A stretch of DNA of 64,000 nucleotides from Mycolicibacter hiberniae (GTDB lineage Bacteria > Actinomycetota > Actinomycetes > Mycobacteriales > Mycobacteriaceae). Below, in pieces: positions 26,658-36,225 of this stretch (positions are counted from its first letter, which is position 1; each line of letters begins with the position of its first letter). The notes beneath the pieces were generated by a model. The model was not told the DNA's origin and did not search any database. It was given only the letters and a program-made list of their open reading frames with translations. A program made the position numbers and the translations under genes. The stretch spans positions 2,852,001 to 2,916,000 of the forward strand of contig NZ_AP022609.1 of NCBI RefSeq assembly GCF_010729485.1, in the 5' to 3' direction.

Positions 26658-27308
26658 ATGCCCGTGCGCCTGGTCCTGGTCGACGACCACGAGATGGTGA
26701 TCGAGGGCCTGCGGGCCATGCTCACCGCGTTCGCCGATCGGATCGAAGTGGTCGGGCAGGCCATCAATGCCGCGCAGGCCATGACGGTGGTCGCCGACAC
26801 CGACCCGGACGTGGTGCTGTGCGACGTGCGGATGCGCGGTGAGAGCGGCCTGGACCTGTGCCTGGCCCTGCGGGAACGCGACCCGCAACGCAAGGTGGTG
26901 ATGCTCTCGGTCTACGACGACGAGCAGTACCTCTTCGAGGCGCTGCGCGTCGGGGCCAGCGGCTATCTGCTCAAAAGCATCAGCAGTGACGACCTGGTGC
27001 ATCAGATCGAGTTGGCCCACCACGGCGAGACGGTCATCGACCCCGGACTGGCGGCCCGGGCGGCCGGTACCGCGGCCCGCCTGCAGCGCAACGAGTTCTG
27101 GCCCGGCGCCCGGCAAGGGCTGACGCAGCGGGAAAGTGAGATCCTGGCCTACATGGTCAGTGGGCTGTCCAACCGCGGAATCGCCACCAAGCTGGTGATC
27201 GGCGAAGAGACGGTCAAGTCGCATCTCCGCTCGATCTACCGCAAGCTCGGGGTGTCCGACCGCACCGGCGCCGTGGCCACCGCGCTGCGCGAGGGGATCT
27301 ACCGGTGA
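26658..27308 (+). CDS. NarL/LuxR-type response regulator
   Basis: A 216-aa DNA-binding regulator. The receiver domain has the acidic pocket (VDDHE, D10) and phosphoacceptor D56 (LCDVRMRG), plus conserved Lys in YLLKSIS. The LuxR-type helix-turn-helix (LTQRESEILAYMVSGLSNRG, then VKSHLRSIYRKLGVSDR) is C-terminal. The stop overlaps the sensor kinase start (GTGA), so the pair is translationally coupled. Targets are not visible. Confidence 0.93.
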   Translation: MPVRLVLVDDHEMVIEGLRAMLTAFADRIEVVGQAINAAQAMTVVADTDPDVVLCDVRMRGESGLDLCLALRERDPQRKVVMLSVYDDEQYLFEALRVGASGYLLKSISSDDLVHQIELAHHGETVIDPGLAARAAGTAARLQRNEFWPGARQGLTQRESEILAYMVSGLSNRGIATKLVIGEETVKSHLRSIYRKLGVSDRTGAVATALREGIYR

Positions 27309-28564
27309 GCTCGGCCGGCGGGCAGCGTCCCCGTTCCCGCAAGCCCCGCGCGGTCCGGGATTTCGTCGACGCCAACCACGAGCTGGCGCTGCTGCGGGAA
27401 CTCATCCAGGCGGCCTCCAGCGGACCCGGCGTGGAACCGCTCGCCGCGGCCGCGGCCCGGATGATCACCGCAGCCACCGGCACCGACGTCTGCTTCGTGC
27501 ATGTGCTCGATGACACCGAGCGCTCGCTGACCCTCACCGGCGCGACCCCGCCGTTCGACACCGAGGTCGGCAAGATTCGGCTGGCGCTGGGTTCGGGGGT
27601 CTCGGGTTGGGTAGCCCGCCACCGCGAGCCGGTGGTGATCAGCCACGACAAAGAGGCCGACCCGCGGTACCTGCCGATCGAATCGCTGCGTGGGCGCGAC
27701 TTCACCTCAATGGTGTCGGTGCCCATGGAGACCGATCCGGGCGGGCTGGTCGGGGTGCTCAATGTGCACACCGTGCGGCGCCGCGAGTTCACCGCCGGCG
27801 ACGTCGAGCTCCTGCGGGTGATCGGCCGGCTGATCGCCGGTGCCATGCACCAGGCCCGGCTGCACCGGCAGCTGGTGGCGCGCGAACGGGCCCACGAGCT
27901 CTTCGTCGAACAGGTCATCCAGGCCCAGGAGATCGAACGGCGCCGGCTGGCCGGTGACATCCACGACGGGATCTCGCAGCGGCTGGTGACGCTGTCCTAT
28001 CGGCTGGACGCCGCCGCGCGTGCGGTCGGCAGCGACCCGGACGAGGCGTCGGTGCAGCTGGAGGCCGCGCGTGAACTCGCCGGACTGACGCTGCAGGAGA
28101 CCCGCGTGGCGATCAGCGGGCTGCGGCCGCCGGTCCTCGACGACCTGGGCCTGACGGGCGGCCTGGCCAGCCTGGCCCAGTCCATCCCGCAACTGACGAT
28201 AGAGCTGGAACTGGCCGAGACCCGGCTGCCCGAGCACATCGAGCTGGCGCTGTACCGCATCGCTCAGGAGGGCCTGCAGAACGTCGTCAAACACGCGGCC
28301 GCGACGACGGTCCGGCTGAGTTTCACGATCACCGCCGACCCCGACACCGCGCGACTGGAGATCGTCGACGACGGGGTCGGTTTCGACACCTTCGAGCACC
28401 CGGTGGGCGGCGACGAGATGGGCGGCTACGGGGTGCTGTCGATGGCTGAGCGCGCCGAGTTGGTCGGTGGGCGGCTCAACATCCGGTCGCGTCCCGGAGC
28501 GGGCACCGCCGTGACCGCCACCATCCCGATCCCCGCGCCGACAGCGCGAGAATCCGCCGGTTAG
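27305..28564 (+). CDS. GAF-domain sensor histidine kinase (NarL-partner type)
   Basis: A 419-aa cytoplasmic sensor with no membrane segment. A GAF domain spans about 25-185, then a HisKA_3 dimerisation domain with phospho-acceptor H220 (LAGDIHDGISQRL), and an HATPase_c domain with the N-box EGLQNVVKHA and the G-box DDGVGFDTF/GYGVLSMAER. It phosphorylates the regulator encoded just upstream. The GAF ligand (haem, flavin or small molecule) is unknown. No Cys-rich cluster is present. Confidence 0.92.
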   Translation: MSSAGGQRPRSRKPRAVRDFVDANHELALLRELIQAASSGPGVEPLAAAAARMITAATGTDVCFVHVLDDTERSLTLTGATPPFDTEVGKIRLALGSGVSGWVARHREPVVISHDKEADPRYLPIESLRGRDFTSMVSVPMETDPGGLVGVLNVHTVRRREFTAGDVELLRVIGRLIAGAMHQARLHRQLVARERAHELFVEQVIQAQEIERRRLAGDIHDGISQRLVTLSYRLDAAARAVGSDPDEASVQLEAARELAGLTLQETRVAISGLRPPVLDDLGLTGGLASLAQSIPQLTIELELAETRLPEHIELALYRIAQEGLQNVVKHAAATTVRLSFTITADPDTARLEIVDDGVGFDTFEHPVGGDEMGGYGVLSMAERAELVGGRLNIRSRPGAGTAVTATIPIPAPTARESAG

Positions 28565-28580
28565 CGTCCCACGGCGTCCG

Positions 28581-29090
28581 CTAGAAATCGCCGGCGTTGC
28601 GGCGCAGCGTCTCGATGGCCGACGACAACGCCCGCGATTCCTCTAGCGACATACCGAGATCGGCGAACACCTGAGCGTTGAGGCTGGCCGTCGCGTCGGC
28701 GACGGTCGCGCGCCCCAGTTCGGTGATGGACACCAGCGTAGTGCGGCCGTCGGTCGGGTGCGGCAGCCGCTCGACCAGACCAGCGGCCTCCAATCGCCGG
28801 ATGGCATGCGTGACGCTGGTGACGTGGACCTGCAGCCGGTCGGAGGCTTTGGTGATCGGCAGTGCACCGGAGCGGCTGAACGCCAACAACCGCAACAGCT
28901 CGAATCGGGAGAAGCTCAAGTCGTAGGGGCGCAGGGTCGCCTCCACCCGGGCCAGCAGAATCTGGTGGGCCCGCATCACCGATGTCACCGCCACCATCCC
29001 GTCGGCGACGTCGCCCCAGCCGGCCCGCTCCCAGTTGGCTCGCGCCAGGGCGATCGGATCGGCGTCGCCGGACGCAGGGGAAGCTGCCAC
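28581..29090 (-). CDS. MarR-family transcriptional regulator
   Basis: A 169-aa winged-helix regulator. Signatures are RFELLRLLAFSRSGALPITKASDRLQV (helix-turn-helix), VTHAIRRLEAAGLVERL and HPTDGRTTLVSITELG (wing with the family Asp-Arg). GTG 29090 is the first in-frame start. It is divergent from the type III polyketide synthase with a 178-nt gap, so control of that operon is a reasonable inference. Confidence 0.9.
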   Translation of the reverse strand: MAASPASGDADPIALARANWERAGWGDVADGMVAVTSVMRAHQILLARVEATLRPYDLSFSRFELLRLLAFSRSGALPITKASDRLQVHVTSVTHAIRRLEAAGLVERLPHPTDGRTTLVSITELGRATVADATASLNAQVFADLGMSLEESRALSSAIETLRRNAGDF

Positions 29091-29268
29091 GTCCTTTTCT
29101 TACCGCACCGCGCCGCGTGGTCATGACGGTGTGCGCCAATCCGGTGTATCCACCTTCGGGCGCATTCGTCGCAGAACGCGGCGCTGCAGCTGCCGATCAG
29201 GGAAAAAGGTTCGCTGTCATAGCGGAAAATGAACCATTGAGCACCTCCTCACGGCACACTGACGAGAT

Positions 29269-30315
29269 ATGACCGCGCCGTCGCTCGCTGCCGTAGCCGT
29301 TAAGTTCCCGTCCCATCGATACAGCCAGGCCGAATCCGCCCAAGCACTGGGCGACTTCGCCGGCCCCGAGTTTCGGCGGTTCTTCGAGGCCAGCGGCGTC
29401 GCCTCCCGCCACCTGGCGCTGCCCCTGTCCCGCTACGCCGAATTGAGCGGGTTCACCGAGGCCAACGACACCTTCATCGAGGTCGCCCTCGACCTCGGCG
29501 AGCAAGCGCTGCGGGCCGCCCTGGACGCCGCCCACATCGAGCCGGCCGACGTCGACGTCGTGGTGTCCACGACGGTGACCGGCCTGGCCGTACCGACCCT
29601 GGAGGCCCGCCTGGCGGCCAGAGTCGGGTTGCGGCCCGACGTCAAACGGGTCCCGCTGTTCGGGCTGGGCTGCGTCGCCGGGGCCGCCGGGGTGGCTCGG
29701 ATGTATGACTATCTGCGTGCCTATCCCGACGGGGTGGCGGCGTTGCTCGCGGTCGAACTGTGCTCACTGACCATCCAGCGCGGCGATCGCTCGATACCGA
29801 ACTTCGTGGCCGCCAGCCTCTTCGGTGACGGCGCGGCCGCCGCGATCGCCACCGGCGCGAACCGGCGGCCGGCCGGGGCGAACATGCCGCGCATCCTGGC
29901 GACCCGCAGCCGGCTCTACCCCGACAGCCAGGACGTGATGGGCTGGGACATCGGCACCGACGGTTTCCGGATCAAGCTGTCGGTCGAGGTCACCACCGTG
30001 GTGGAGAAGTACCTGGCCGACGACGTCCACAACTTCCTCGCCGACTGCGGCCTGCGCGCCGAGGACCTGTCCGCCTATGTCTGCCATCCCGGCGGACCCA
30101 AGGTCATCGAGGCGGTCCAAAACGTGCTGGACCTGCCTGCCGAAGCGCTCGACCGCACCCGGACATCGCTGCGCGAGAACGGGAATCTGTCGTCGGCCTC
30201 GGTACTGGATGTGCTGCGGGCCACCGTGGCCGAGCCGCCGCCGCCCGGGTCGTTCGGCCTGATGATCGCGATGGGGCCCGGATTCTGTTCCGAGCTCGTA
30301 CTGCTCGGCTGGTAG
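29269..30315 (+). CDS. type III polyketide synthase
   Basis: A 348-aa chalcone/stilbene-synthase-type ketosynthase. The catalytic triad is C135 (GLGCVAGAAG), H273 (CHPGGPKV) and N306 (ENGNLSSAS). It condenses an acyl-CoA starter with malonyl-CoA units without a carrier protein; mycobacterial homologues make alkyl-pyrones or alkyl-resorcinols from long-chain starters. The next gene, 4 nt away, is a methyltransferase as in the Streptomyces srsAB phenolic-lipid operon, supporting an alkylresorcinol or pyrone product. Confidence 0.93.
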   Translation: MTAPSLAAVAVKFPSHRYSQAESAQALGDFAGPEFRRFFEASGVASRHLALPLSRYAELSGFTEANDTFIEVALDLGEQALRAALDAAHIEPADVDVVVSTTVTGLAVPTLEARLAARVGLRPDVKRVPLFGLGCVAGAAGVARMYDYLRAYPDGVAALLAVELCSLTIQRGDRSIPNFVAASLFGDGAAAAIATGANRRPAGANMPRILATRSRLYPDSQDVMGWDIGTDGFRIKLSVEVTTVVEKYLADDVHNFLADCGLRAEDLSAYVCHPGGPKVIEAVQNVLDLPAEALDRTRTSLRENGNLSSASVLDVLRATVAEPPPPGSFGLMIAMGPGFCSELVLLGW

Positions 30316-30319
30316 CCGG

Positions 30320-30820
30320 ATGTATTACCTGCTGATCCTGGCGGTCGGGCTGGAGCGACTGGTCGAGCTGGCGGTGTCGACGTCGAATGCGAAATGGGCC
30401 TTCGCCCGCGGCGGCAAGGAGTTCGGCGCAGGCCACTACCCCGCCATGGTGCTGCTGCACTCCGGGCTGCTTGTGGGCTGTGTTGCCGAGGTGTGGCTGC
30501 TGCACCGCCCGTTCATCGGATGGCTGGGCTGGCCGATGCTGGCCTTGGCCGCGTTGAGCCAGGTGTTGCGCTGGTGGTGTGTGGCGACGCTGGGCCGGCG
30601 CTGGAACACCCGGGTGATCGTGTTGGACGGTGTTCCCCTGGTGCAGCGCGGGCCGTATCGGTGGCTGCACCATCCCAACTATGTGGCCGTGGTCCTCGAA
30701 GGGGTGGCACTGCCGTTGATCCACACCGCGTGGCTGACGGCACTGCTGTTCACCCTCGCCAACGCCGCGCTGCTGCGGGTCCGGATCCGGCTGGAGAACT
30801 CGGCCTTGGGCTACGCCTAA
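30320..30820 (+). CDS. ICMT-family membrane methyltransferase
   Basis: A 166-aa integral membrane protein with four to five hydrophobic segments and the C-terminal SAM-binding motif RGPYRWLHHPNYVAVVLEG followed by a conserved Glu (IRLENSAL). Isoprenylcysteine-methyltransferase-like proteins beside type III PKS genes (SrsB type) O-methylate phenolic lipids. ATG 30320 lies 4 nt after the PKS stop, so the two form an operon. Confidence 0.88.
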   Translation: MYYLLILAVGLERLVELAVSTSNAKWAFARGGKEFGAGHYPAMVLLHSGLLVGCVAEVWLLHRPFIGWLGWPMLALAALSQVLRWWCVATLGRRWNTRVIVLDGVPLVQRGPYRWLHHPNYVAVVLEGVALPLIHTAWLTALLFTLANAALLRVRIRLENSALGYA

Positions 30821-30890
30821 CGCCTCAGAGGCCTAACGCCTGAAGCGGCGCTGGCCTCCGCCCGCACCGCACCGCTGCCCGCGGGCGGGG

Positions 30891-31703
30891 TTACGCGCCG
30901 GTGGGGGTGACCGGGCTGGTCAGGATCCGCGGCCCGTCCTCGGTCACCGCGACACTGTGCTCCCAGTGCGCCGCGCGCGACCCGTCGGCGGTGACGACCG
31001 TCCACTCGTCTTCGAGGATGACGGTCTGGTCGGTCCCCAGGGTCAGCATCGGCTCGATCGCAAGCACCGACCCGGCTACCAGCAGCGGCCCGTGGCCGGG
31101 CGATCCCTCGTTGGGCAGGAAGGGGTCCATGTGCATCTGGCGGCCGATGCCGTGGCCGCCGTAGCCGGCGACGATACCGAAGGAGCGCTTGAACTGCGCG
31201 GATGCGGCCCGGGCGCCGGTTTCGATGGCGTGCGAGACGTCGCTGAGCCGGTTGCCCACCACCATCGCCGCGATCCCGGCCTCCATCGCCTGCCGGGTCG
31301 CCGCGGACAGGTTCTCGTCGGCGACCGACAGGGTGCCGATACCGAAGGTGATGGCGGCGTCGCCGTGCCAGCCGTCCAGGATCGCTCCGCAGTCGATGGA
31401 AACCAGATCACCGTCCGCCAGCAGCTCGGTGGCCGAGGGGATGCCGTGCACCACCCGGTCGTTGACCGAGCTGCAGATCGAGGCCGGGAACCCGTGGTAG
31501 CCCAGGAACGACGGAGTGGCGCCCGCGTCGCGGATCACCGATTCGGCGATCTCGTCCAGTTGCAGGGTGGACACCCCGACCGCGGCGGCCTCGCGGACCG
31601 CCGAGAGTGCGGCCGCGACGACGGCGCCGGCCGCGGCCATCGCGTCGAGCTCGCCTGGGCTGCGATGCGGCACCGCTTTGCGCCGCTTCGGCAGTCCGAT
31701 CAC
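30891..31703 (-). CDS. map: type I methionine aminopeptidase
   Basis: A 270-aa metalloprotease that removes N-terminal Met from nascent proteins. The five metal ligands appear in order: Asp in SIDCG, Asp in HGDAAITF, His in GGHGIG, Glu in AIEPML and Glu in [11 protein letters not shown] 31703 overlaps the adk stop by one base. The order secY-adk-map matches M. tuberculosis Rv0732-Rv0734. No N-terminal extension is present. Confidence 0.96.
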   Translation of the reverse strand: MIGLPKRRKAVPHRSPGELDAMAAAGAVVAAALSAVREAAAVGVSTLQLDEIAESVIRDAGATPSFLGYHGFPASICSSVNDRVVHGIPSATELLADGDLVSIDCGAILDGWHGDAAITFGIGTLSVADENLSAATRQAMEAGIAAMVVGNRLSDVSHAIETGARAASAQFKRSFGIVAGYGGHGIGRQMHMDPFLPNEGSPGHGPLLVAGSVLAIEPMLTLGTDQTVILEDEWTVVTADGSRAAHWEHSVAVTEDGPRILTSPVTPTGA

Positions 31704-32254
31704 TACTGTCCCAGGGCGTTCAGGGCGCGTGTGAACACCTCATCGAGCGTGCCGAGCGCATCCACGACGTGCAGGTCGTGCTCGTCCTGGTAGTAGTCCA
31801 ACAGCGGCGTGGTCTCCTCGCGGTAGATCATCATGCGGTTGTGGATGACATCGGCGGTGTCGTCGGCGCGCCCGCGTTCCTTGAGCCGCTTGAGCAGTTC
31901 GCTCTCGGTGACGCGGAACTCGAGCACCGCATCCAGCTTGGTCTGGCGGCGCTCCAGCATGGCGTGCAGTGCCTCGGCCTGCTCCACCGAACGGGGGTAG
32001 CCGTCCAGGATGAATCCGTTGGCGGCATCGGGCTGGTCCAGCCGATCGTCGACCAGCGCGTTGGTCAGCTCCGGCGGAACCAGGTCGCCTGCATCGAGAT
32101 ACTGCTTCGCCTGCTTGCCCAGCTCGGTGCCCTCGGCGATGTTGCGCCGGAAAAGGTCGCCGGTGGAGATCTGCGGGACGCCCAGCTTCTCCGCCAGCTT
32201 CACCGCCTGGGTGCCCTTGCCGGCCCCCGGCGGTCCCAGCAGTACGACTCTCAC
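31703..32254 (-). CDS. adk: adenylate kinase
   Basis: A 183-aa short-type adenylate kinase (ATP + AMP = 2 ADP). The P-loop GPPGAGKGT is at residues 7-15, the AMP site [11 protein letters not shown] follows, and the lid is the short form without zinc Cys ([11 protein letters not shown]). GTG 32254 overlaps the secY stop by 4 nt, indicating translational coupling. Confidence 0.97.
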   Translation of the reverse strand: MRVVLLGPPGAGKGTQAVKLAEKLGVPQISTGDLFRRNIAEGTELGKQAKQYLDAGDLVPPELTNALVDDRLDQPDAANGFILDGYPRSVEQAEALHAMLERRQTKLDAVLEFRVTESELLKRLKERGRADDTADVIHNRMMIYREETTPLLDYYQDEHDLHVVDALGTLDEVFTRALNALGQ

Positions 32255-33579
32255 TTGAGGAACCCTTCGTAGTTGCGCTGCATGAGCTGGCTCTCGATCT
32301 GCTTCACCGTGTCCAGACCGACGCCGATCATGATCAGCACCGCGGTGCCGCCGAACGGCAGGTTCTGGACGGTGCCCGAGCTGCCCATCTGCAGGAACAG
32401 GTTGGGCAGCACCGAGATGACGCCCAGGTAGATCGAGCCAGGCAGGGTGATCCGGCTGAGCACGAAGCGCAGGTAGTCCGCGGTCGGGCGGCCCGGCCGG
32501 ATGCCCGGAATGAAGCCACCGAACTTCTTCATCTCGTCAGCCCGCTCATCGGGGTTGAACGTGATCGACACGTAGAAGTACGTGAAGAAGATGATCAGGC
32601 CGAAGTACAAGGCGATGTAGACCAGGTTCGACGGATCCGACAGGTAGGTGCTGACGAACTTGTCCCACCAGCCGTTGCCGGCGCCGCCGCCACTGTGGAC
32701 CAACTGGGTGACCAGCTGCGGAATGTAGATCAGCGACGAGGCGAAGATGACCGGGATAACGCCGGCCTGGTTGACCTTCAGCGGCAGGTAGGTCGAGGTG
32801 CCGCCGTACATCCGCCGGCCCACCATCCGCTTGGCGTACTGCACCGGAATACGACGCTGTCCCTGCTCGACGAAGACCACGCCGACGACGATGACCAGCG
32901 CGGCCAACAGGACCATGGTGAACACCACGGGGCCGCGGGAGTCCAGGATGGTTTTGCCCTCGATCGGGATGCGCGCGGCGATTCCGACGAAGATCAGCAG
33001 CGACATGCCGTTGCCGATGCCGCGCTCGGTGATGAGCTCACCGAGCCACATCACCAGCACCGCACCGGAGGTCATCACCAGCACGATGACCATCAGGGTG
33101 AAGATGCTGTGGTCGGCGATGATGTCGTGACGCAGGCTGCAGGTCTGCAACAGTCCGCCGTTGGCGGCCAGCGCCACGATGCTGGTGGCCTGCAGAATGG
33201 CCAGGGCAACCGTCAGGTAGCGGGTGTACTGCGTCATCTTGTTCTGGCCGGACTGGCCTTCTTTACGCAGTTCCTCGAAGCGCGGAATCACCACCGTCAG
33301 CAGCTGGACGATGATGCTGGCGGTGATGTAGGGCATCACGCCGATGGCGAACACCGTCAACTGGAGCAGCGCCCCGCCGGAGAACAGGTTGATCAGCGAG
33401 TAGACCTGCGCGGCGTCACCACCGCTGACTTCCTTGATGCACTGCTGCACGTTCTGGTAGTCGACGCCGGGCGATGGGATGGCGGCTCCCAGCCGGTACA
33501 CCACGATGATGCCCAGCGCGAACAAGATCTTGCGCCTCAGGTCGACCGTCCGCAGCGCTGAGATGAAAGCCGAGAACAC
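32251..33579 (-). CDS. secY: preprotein translocase subunit SecY
   Basis: A 442-aa channel subunit of the Sec translocon with ten transmembrane segments. GTG 33579 is chosen because GGAGGAGAA lies just upstream and [19 protein letters not shown] is the expected N-terminus. Family segments include [25 protein letters not shown] and [18 protein letters not shown]. It is the first gene of secY-adk-map. Confidence 0.97.
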   Translation of the reverse strand: MFSAFISALRTVDLRRKILFALGIIVVYRLGAAIPSPGVDYQNVQQCIKEVSGGDAAQVYSLINLFSGGALLQLTVFAIGVMPYITASIIVQLLTVVIPRFEELRKEGQSGQNKMTQYTRYLTVALAILQATSIVALAANGGLLQTCSLRHDIIADHSIFTLMVIVLVMTSGAVLVMWLGELITERGIGNGMSLLIFVGIAARIPIEGKTILDSRGPVVFTMVLLAALVIVVGVVFVEQGQRRIPVQYAKRMVGRRMYGGTSTYLPLKVNQAGVIPVIFASSLIYIPQLVTQLVHSGGGAGNGWWDKFVSTYLSDPSNLVYIALYFGLIIFFTYFYVSITFNPDERADEMKKFGGFIPGIRPGRPTADYLRFVLSRITLPGSIYLGVISVLPNLFLQMGSSGTVQNLPFGGTAVLIMIGVGLDTVKQIESQLMQRNYEGFLK

Positions 33580-33886
33580 TCTTCTCCTCCTGCGCAGCCG
33601 AGGTCCGGTCGCGGCGTTCCAATGGGCTGTTCTGTCCCAGCCCCGGTTAGTCCTGGGTAAGTCCTGCGTTGTCCCGTCCGCGTGGCGGCCCGTCATGGCG
33701 GGGCCACGCGTGACTTTGGCGCGTCAGCAGTCTACGAGACTAACAGCTCAGCACGAGGGGGCGGGCTGGCCTTGGCGGCACTGCCAGCGCGCAGTCAGGC
33801 TGGCGGCGTACAGTCGCCCTAGCTCGTTAAACGCGCTAACTAAATTTTCCGGGCTGATCTGACCGGCAGAGAGGAAGAGGACCGTG
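33580..33886. other. 307-nt intergenic region, divergent promoters of secY and the methyltransferase
   Basis: No convincing protein gene is seen here; short minus-strand ORFs look like noise. Small dyads are present: AGTCT-ACG-AGACT at 33729-33741, on the secY side, and GTTAAACGCGCTAAC at 33826-33840, an imperfect palindrome beside AT-rich sequence (CTAACTAAATTTT) likely near the methyltransferase promoter. Confidence 0.4.
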
Positions 33887-33967
33887 ATGGCACCTACCGA
33901 ACTCAACACCGCCGACCTGCCCTCCGGCGCGGACATGGACGCCGCCATCGGCGCGGGGCGGGGCTGA
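33887..33967 (+). CDS. possible 26-aa leader ORF
   Basis: ATG 33887 (or GTG 33884) sits behind GAGGAAGAGGA and encodes [17 protein letters not shown] and nine more residues before TGA at 33967, six bases ahead of the methyltransferase start. The strong ribosome binding site and close spacing suggest it may be translated and couple to the next gene. It may equally be a remnant N-terminus or chance. Confidence 0.3.
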   Translation: MAPTELNTADLPSGADMDAAIGAGRG

Positions 33968-33972
33968 CGACC

Positions 33973-34881
33973 GTGGCGCGCAGTGACAACGACAGCTGGG
34001 ACCTGGCCTCCAGCGTGGGAACCACCGCCACCATGGTCGCCGCCGCCCGTGCGCTGGCCACCGCGGAACCGGACGCCATCATCTCGGACCCGTTCGCGGC
34101 CCCGCTCGTGCGCGCGGTGGGCGTCGACTTCTTCACCAAGATGGTTGACGGCGCCCTGGAGCCGGCGGTGGCCGCGGAGGCCAAGGCCGCCGCTGAGCCG
34201 ATGACGGCCGTGATGGCGGTGCGCACCCGGTTCTTCGACGACTTCTTCCGGGCAGCCGCGGCGGCCGGGATCCGGCAGTTCGTGATCCTGGCCGCCGGAC
34301 TGGATTCACGGGCCTACCGGTTGGACTGGCCGCAGCCCAGCGTGGTCTATGAGATCGATCAACCGGAAGTCATCGAGTTCAAGACGCGCACGCTTGCCGC
34401 ACTGGGCGCCCAGCCGAGCGCCGATCGCCGGGCCGTGGCGGTCGATCTGCGCGACGACTGGCCGGCGGCCTTGCGCGAACGTGGTTTTGACCCGACGCAG
34501 CCCACCGCGTGGATCGCAGAGGGGCTGCTGGTCTACCTGCCCCCGGATGCACAGGACCGGTTGTTCGACCACATCACCGCGCTGAGCGCCCCGCGCAGCA
34601 GGCTGGCGACCGAATTCCACCCCGACGGCGGCGCCGCGCTCAGCGGCTCGAACCAGTCGCTGGGGCAGCGGTTCGCCGCTCAGGGCCTGGACCTCGACAT
34701 CGCCACCCTGGTGTACCCCGGCGAGCGCAATCCGGTGGGCAGCTATCTGAGCCAGCGCGGGTGGCAGGTGAACGAGCGCTCCCGCGAAGCGGTGTTCGCC
34801 GCCTACGGTCGCAGCTTTCCCGACGGCGACATCGTGGCGCGGCTGCGCAATTCGGTTGCGATCGAGGCAATTCGCACCTGA
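33973..34881 (+). CDS. SAM-dependent methyltransferase, Rv0731c/LCMT-like family
   Basis: A 302-aa member of the large mycobacterial family of putative SAM methyltransferases related to leucine carboxyl methyltransferase. The N-terminal [19 protein letters not shown], the SAM motif [18 protein letters not shown] with [11 protein letters not shown], and [11 protein letters not shown] are all present. M. tuberculosis has Rv0731c beside secY in the same divergent arrangement. Substrate is unknown. GTG 33973 is the likely start. Confidence 0.9.
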   Translation: MARSDNDSWDLASSVGTTATMVAAARALATAEPDAIISDPFAAPLVRAVGVDFFTKMVDGALEPAVAAEAKAAAEPMTAVMAVRTRFFDDFFRAAAAAGIRQFVILAAGLDSRAYRLDWPQPSVVYEIDQPEVIEFKTRTLAALGAQPSADRRAVAVDLRDDWPAALRERGFDPTQPTAWIAEGLLVYLPPDAQDRLFDHITALSAPRSRLATEFHPDGGAALSGSNQSLGQRFAAQGLDLDIATLVYPGERNPVGSYLSQRGWQVNERSREAVFAAYGRSFPDGDIVARLRNSVAIEAIRT

Positions 34882-34961
34882 CGGCGGGCGGCCGCCGCCT
34901 TCGGGGCGGTGAATTGGCCATTCGGCCGCTGGCCGGCTTCCGGCAACGGTATAACGGCCCC

Positions 34962-36194
34962 ATGGTGCTCAAAGTCGCGGTTCCGCCCGACCTGATCGGC
35001 GGCGACGTCGATGAGGGTTTCGGCAAGGTCGCCGACGCCTTCCGGGACAACTTCGCCCGTGGCAGCGAAGTGGGCGCCGCCCTGGCGGTCTACCGCAACG
35101 GCGCCAAAGTCGTTGACCTGTGGGGTGGTTATCGCGACGGCTACAGCCGCGCTCCGTGGCGGCGCGACACCATGGTCAATGTCTTCTCGAGCACCAAAGG
35201 CGTGGCGGCGTTGGCCGTGGCGCTGGCCGTGTCGCGGGGCTTTTTCGGTTACGACGACAAGGTGGCCGCCCACTGGCCGGAGTTCGCCCAAGTGGGCAAG
35301 GGCGACATCACGGTACGCCAGCTGCTCGGGCACCAGGCGGGGCTGAGCGCGCTCAAACCGCCCCCGGCGCTGGCCGACGTGGCGGCCCCGGATCGACTGG
35401 CCCCCCTGCTGGCGGCTCAGCGGCCCCGCTGGGCGCCGGGAACCCGCCACGGATATCACGCGGTCACCTTGGGCTGGTACGAATCCGAACTCATCCGCCG
35501 CACCGACCCCGCCGGACGTACCCTGGGCCGCTTCTTCGCCGAAGAGATCGCCCGGCCACTCGGGCTGGACCTGCACATCGGGCTGCCCTCTTCGGTGTCC
35601 CGCGACCAGGTGGCGCTGTTGCACCAGTGGAAACGCGCGGAGTCCCTCCTGCACCTGTCGGTGATGCCCGGCGCTCTGGTGGCCGCCATGCTGAATCCGT
35701 TCGGTCTGCTGGGGCGGGCGAGCTCGCTTCCGCGCGACATCAAACCGTGGGACGGCGACTACAACCGCGACGACGTACGCGCCGTGGAAATCCCGTCTGC
35801 CAACGGGATCGGCACCGCCAGAGCGATCGCGCAACTCTATGGCGCCGCTGCCGGCGCGGCCCCCGCTCTGCCACTGTGCGAGGACGTGCGCGATGAACTC
35901 GCCGCTATGCCGGCGCCGCCGTCGCGCGGGGAACGCGACAAGGTGTTGGGCGTGGAGCTGGTGTTCAATCTGGGCTTGTCCAAACCGGCGTTCGGCACGG
36001 TTTTCGGTTCTTCCGACAAGGCCTATGGCACACCGGGTTTCGGCGGCTCGTTCGGGTTCGCCGATCCCGACACAGCGATCGGCTACTCCTACGTGATGAA
36101 CCGCCTGGGCTTTCACCTGCACAGCGACCCGCGCGAACTCGCGCTGCGCCAGGCAGTGTTCCACCACGTCCTCGGGGCCCGGCGACAAGCCTGA
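34962..36194 (+). CDS. serine hydrolase, beta-lactamase/esterase fold
   Basis: A 410-aa class C beta-lactamase-like esterase (LipL/Rv1497-type). The nucleophile motif SxxK is S76-S-T-K79 (VFSSTKG), the Tyr motif is RHGYHAVTLGWYE, and the third motif is GFGGSFGF instead of KTG/HTG, as in family VIII esterases. No signal peptide is seen, so it is probably cytoplasmic. TATAAC lies 9 nt before ATG 34962. A lipid or ester substrate is likely; antibiotic hydrolysis is not implied. Confidence 0.85.
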   Translation: MVLKVAVPPDLIGGDVDEGFGKVADAFRDNFARGSEVGAALAVYRNGAKVVDLWGGYRDGYSRAPWRRDTMVNVFSSTKGVAALAVALAVSRGFFGYDDKVAAHWPEFAQVGKGDITVRQLLGHQAGLSALKPPPALADVAAPDRLAPLLAAQRPRWAPGTRHGYHAVTLGWYESELIRRTDPAGRTLGRFFAEEIARPLGLDLHIGLPSSVSRDQVALLHQWKRAESLLHLSVMPGALVAAMLNPFGLLGRASSLPRDIKPWDGDYNRDDVRAVEIPSANGIGTARAIAQLYGAAAGAAPALPLCEDVRDELAAMPAPPSRGERDKVLGVELVFNLGLSKPAFGTVFGSSDKAYGTPGFGGSFGFADPDTAIGYSYVMNRLGFHLHSDPRELALRQAVFHHVLGARRQA

Positions 36195-36208
36195 TCAGGC
36201 TGGATTCA

Positions 36209-36224
36209 GCGCGGACCACCGCGC
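36209..36224. terminator. hairpin between convergent genes
   Basis: GCGCGG-ACCA-CCGCGC is a perfect 6-bp stem with a 4-nt loop between the convergent esterase and sppA genes. There is no U-tract; a bidirectional terminator role is inferred from its place. Confidence 0.5.
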
Positions 36225-36225
36225 C

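Noticed and set aside
34803..36188. 461-aa minus-strand ORF opposite the serine hydrolase
   Set aside because: Antisense to a gene with a complete SxxK active site.
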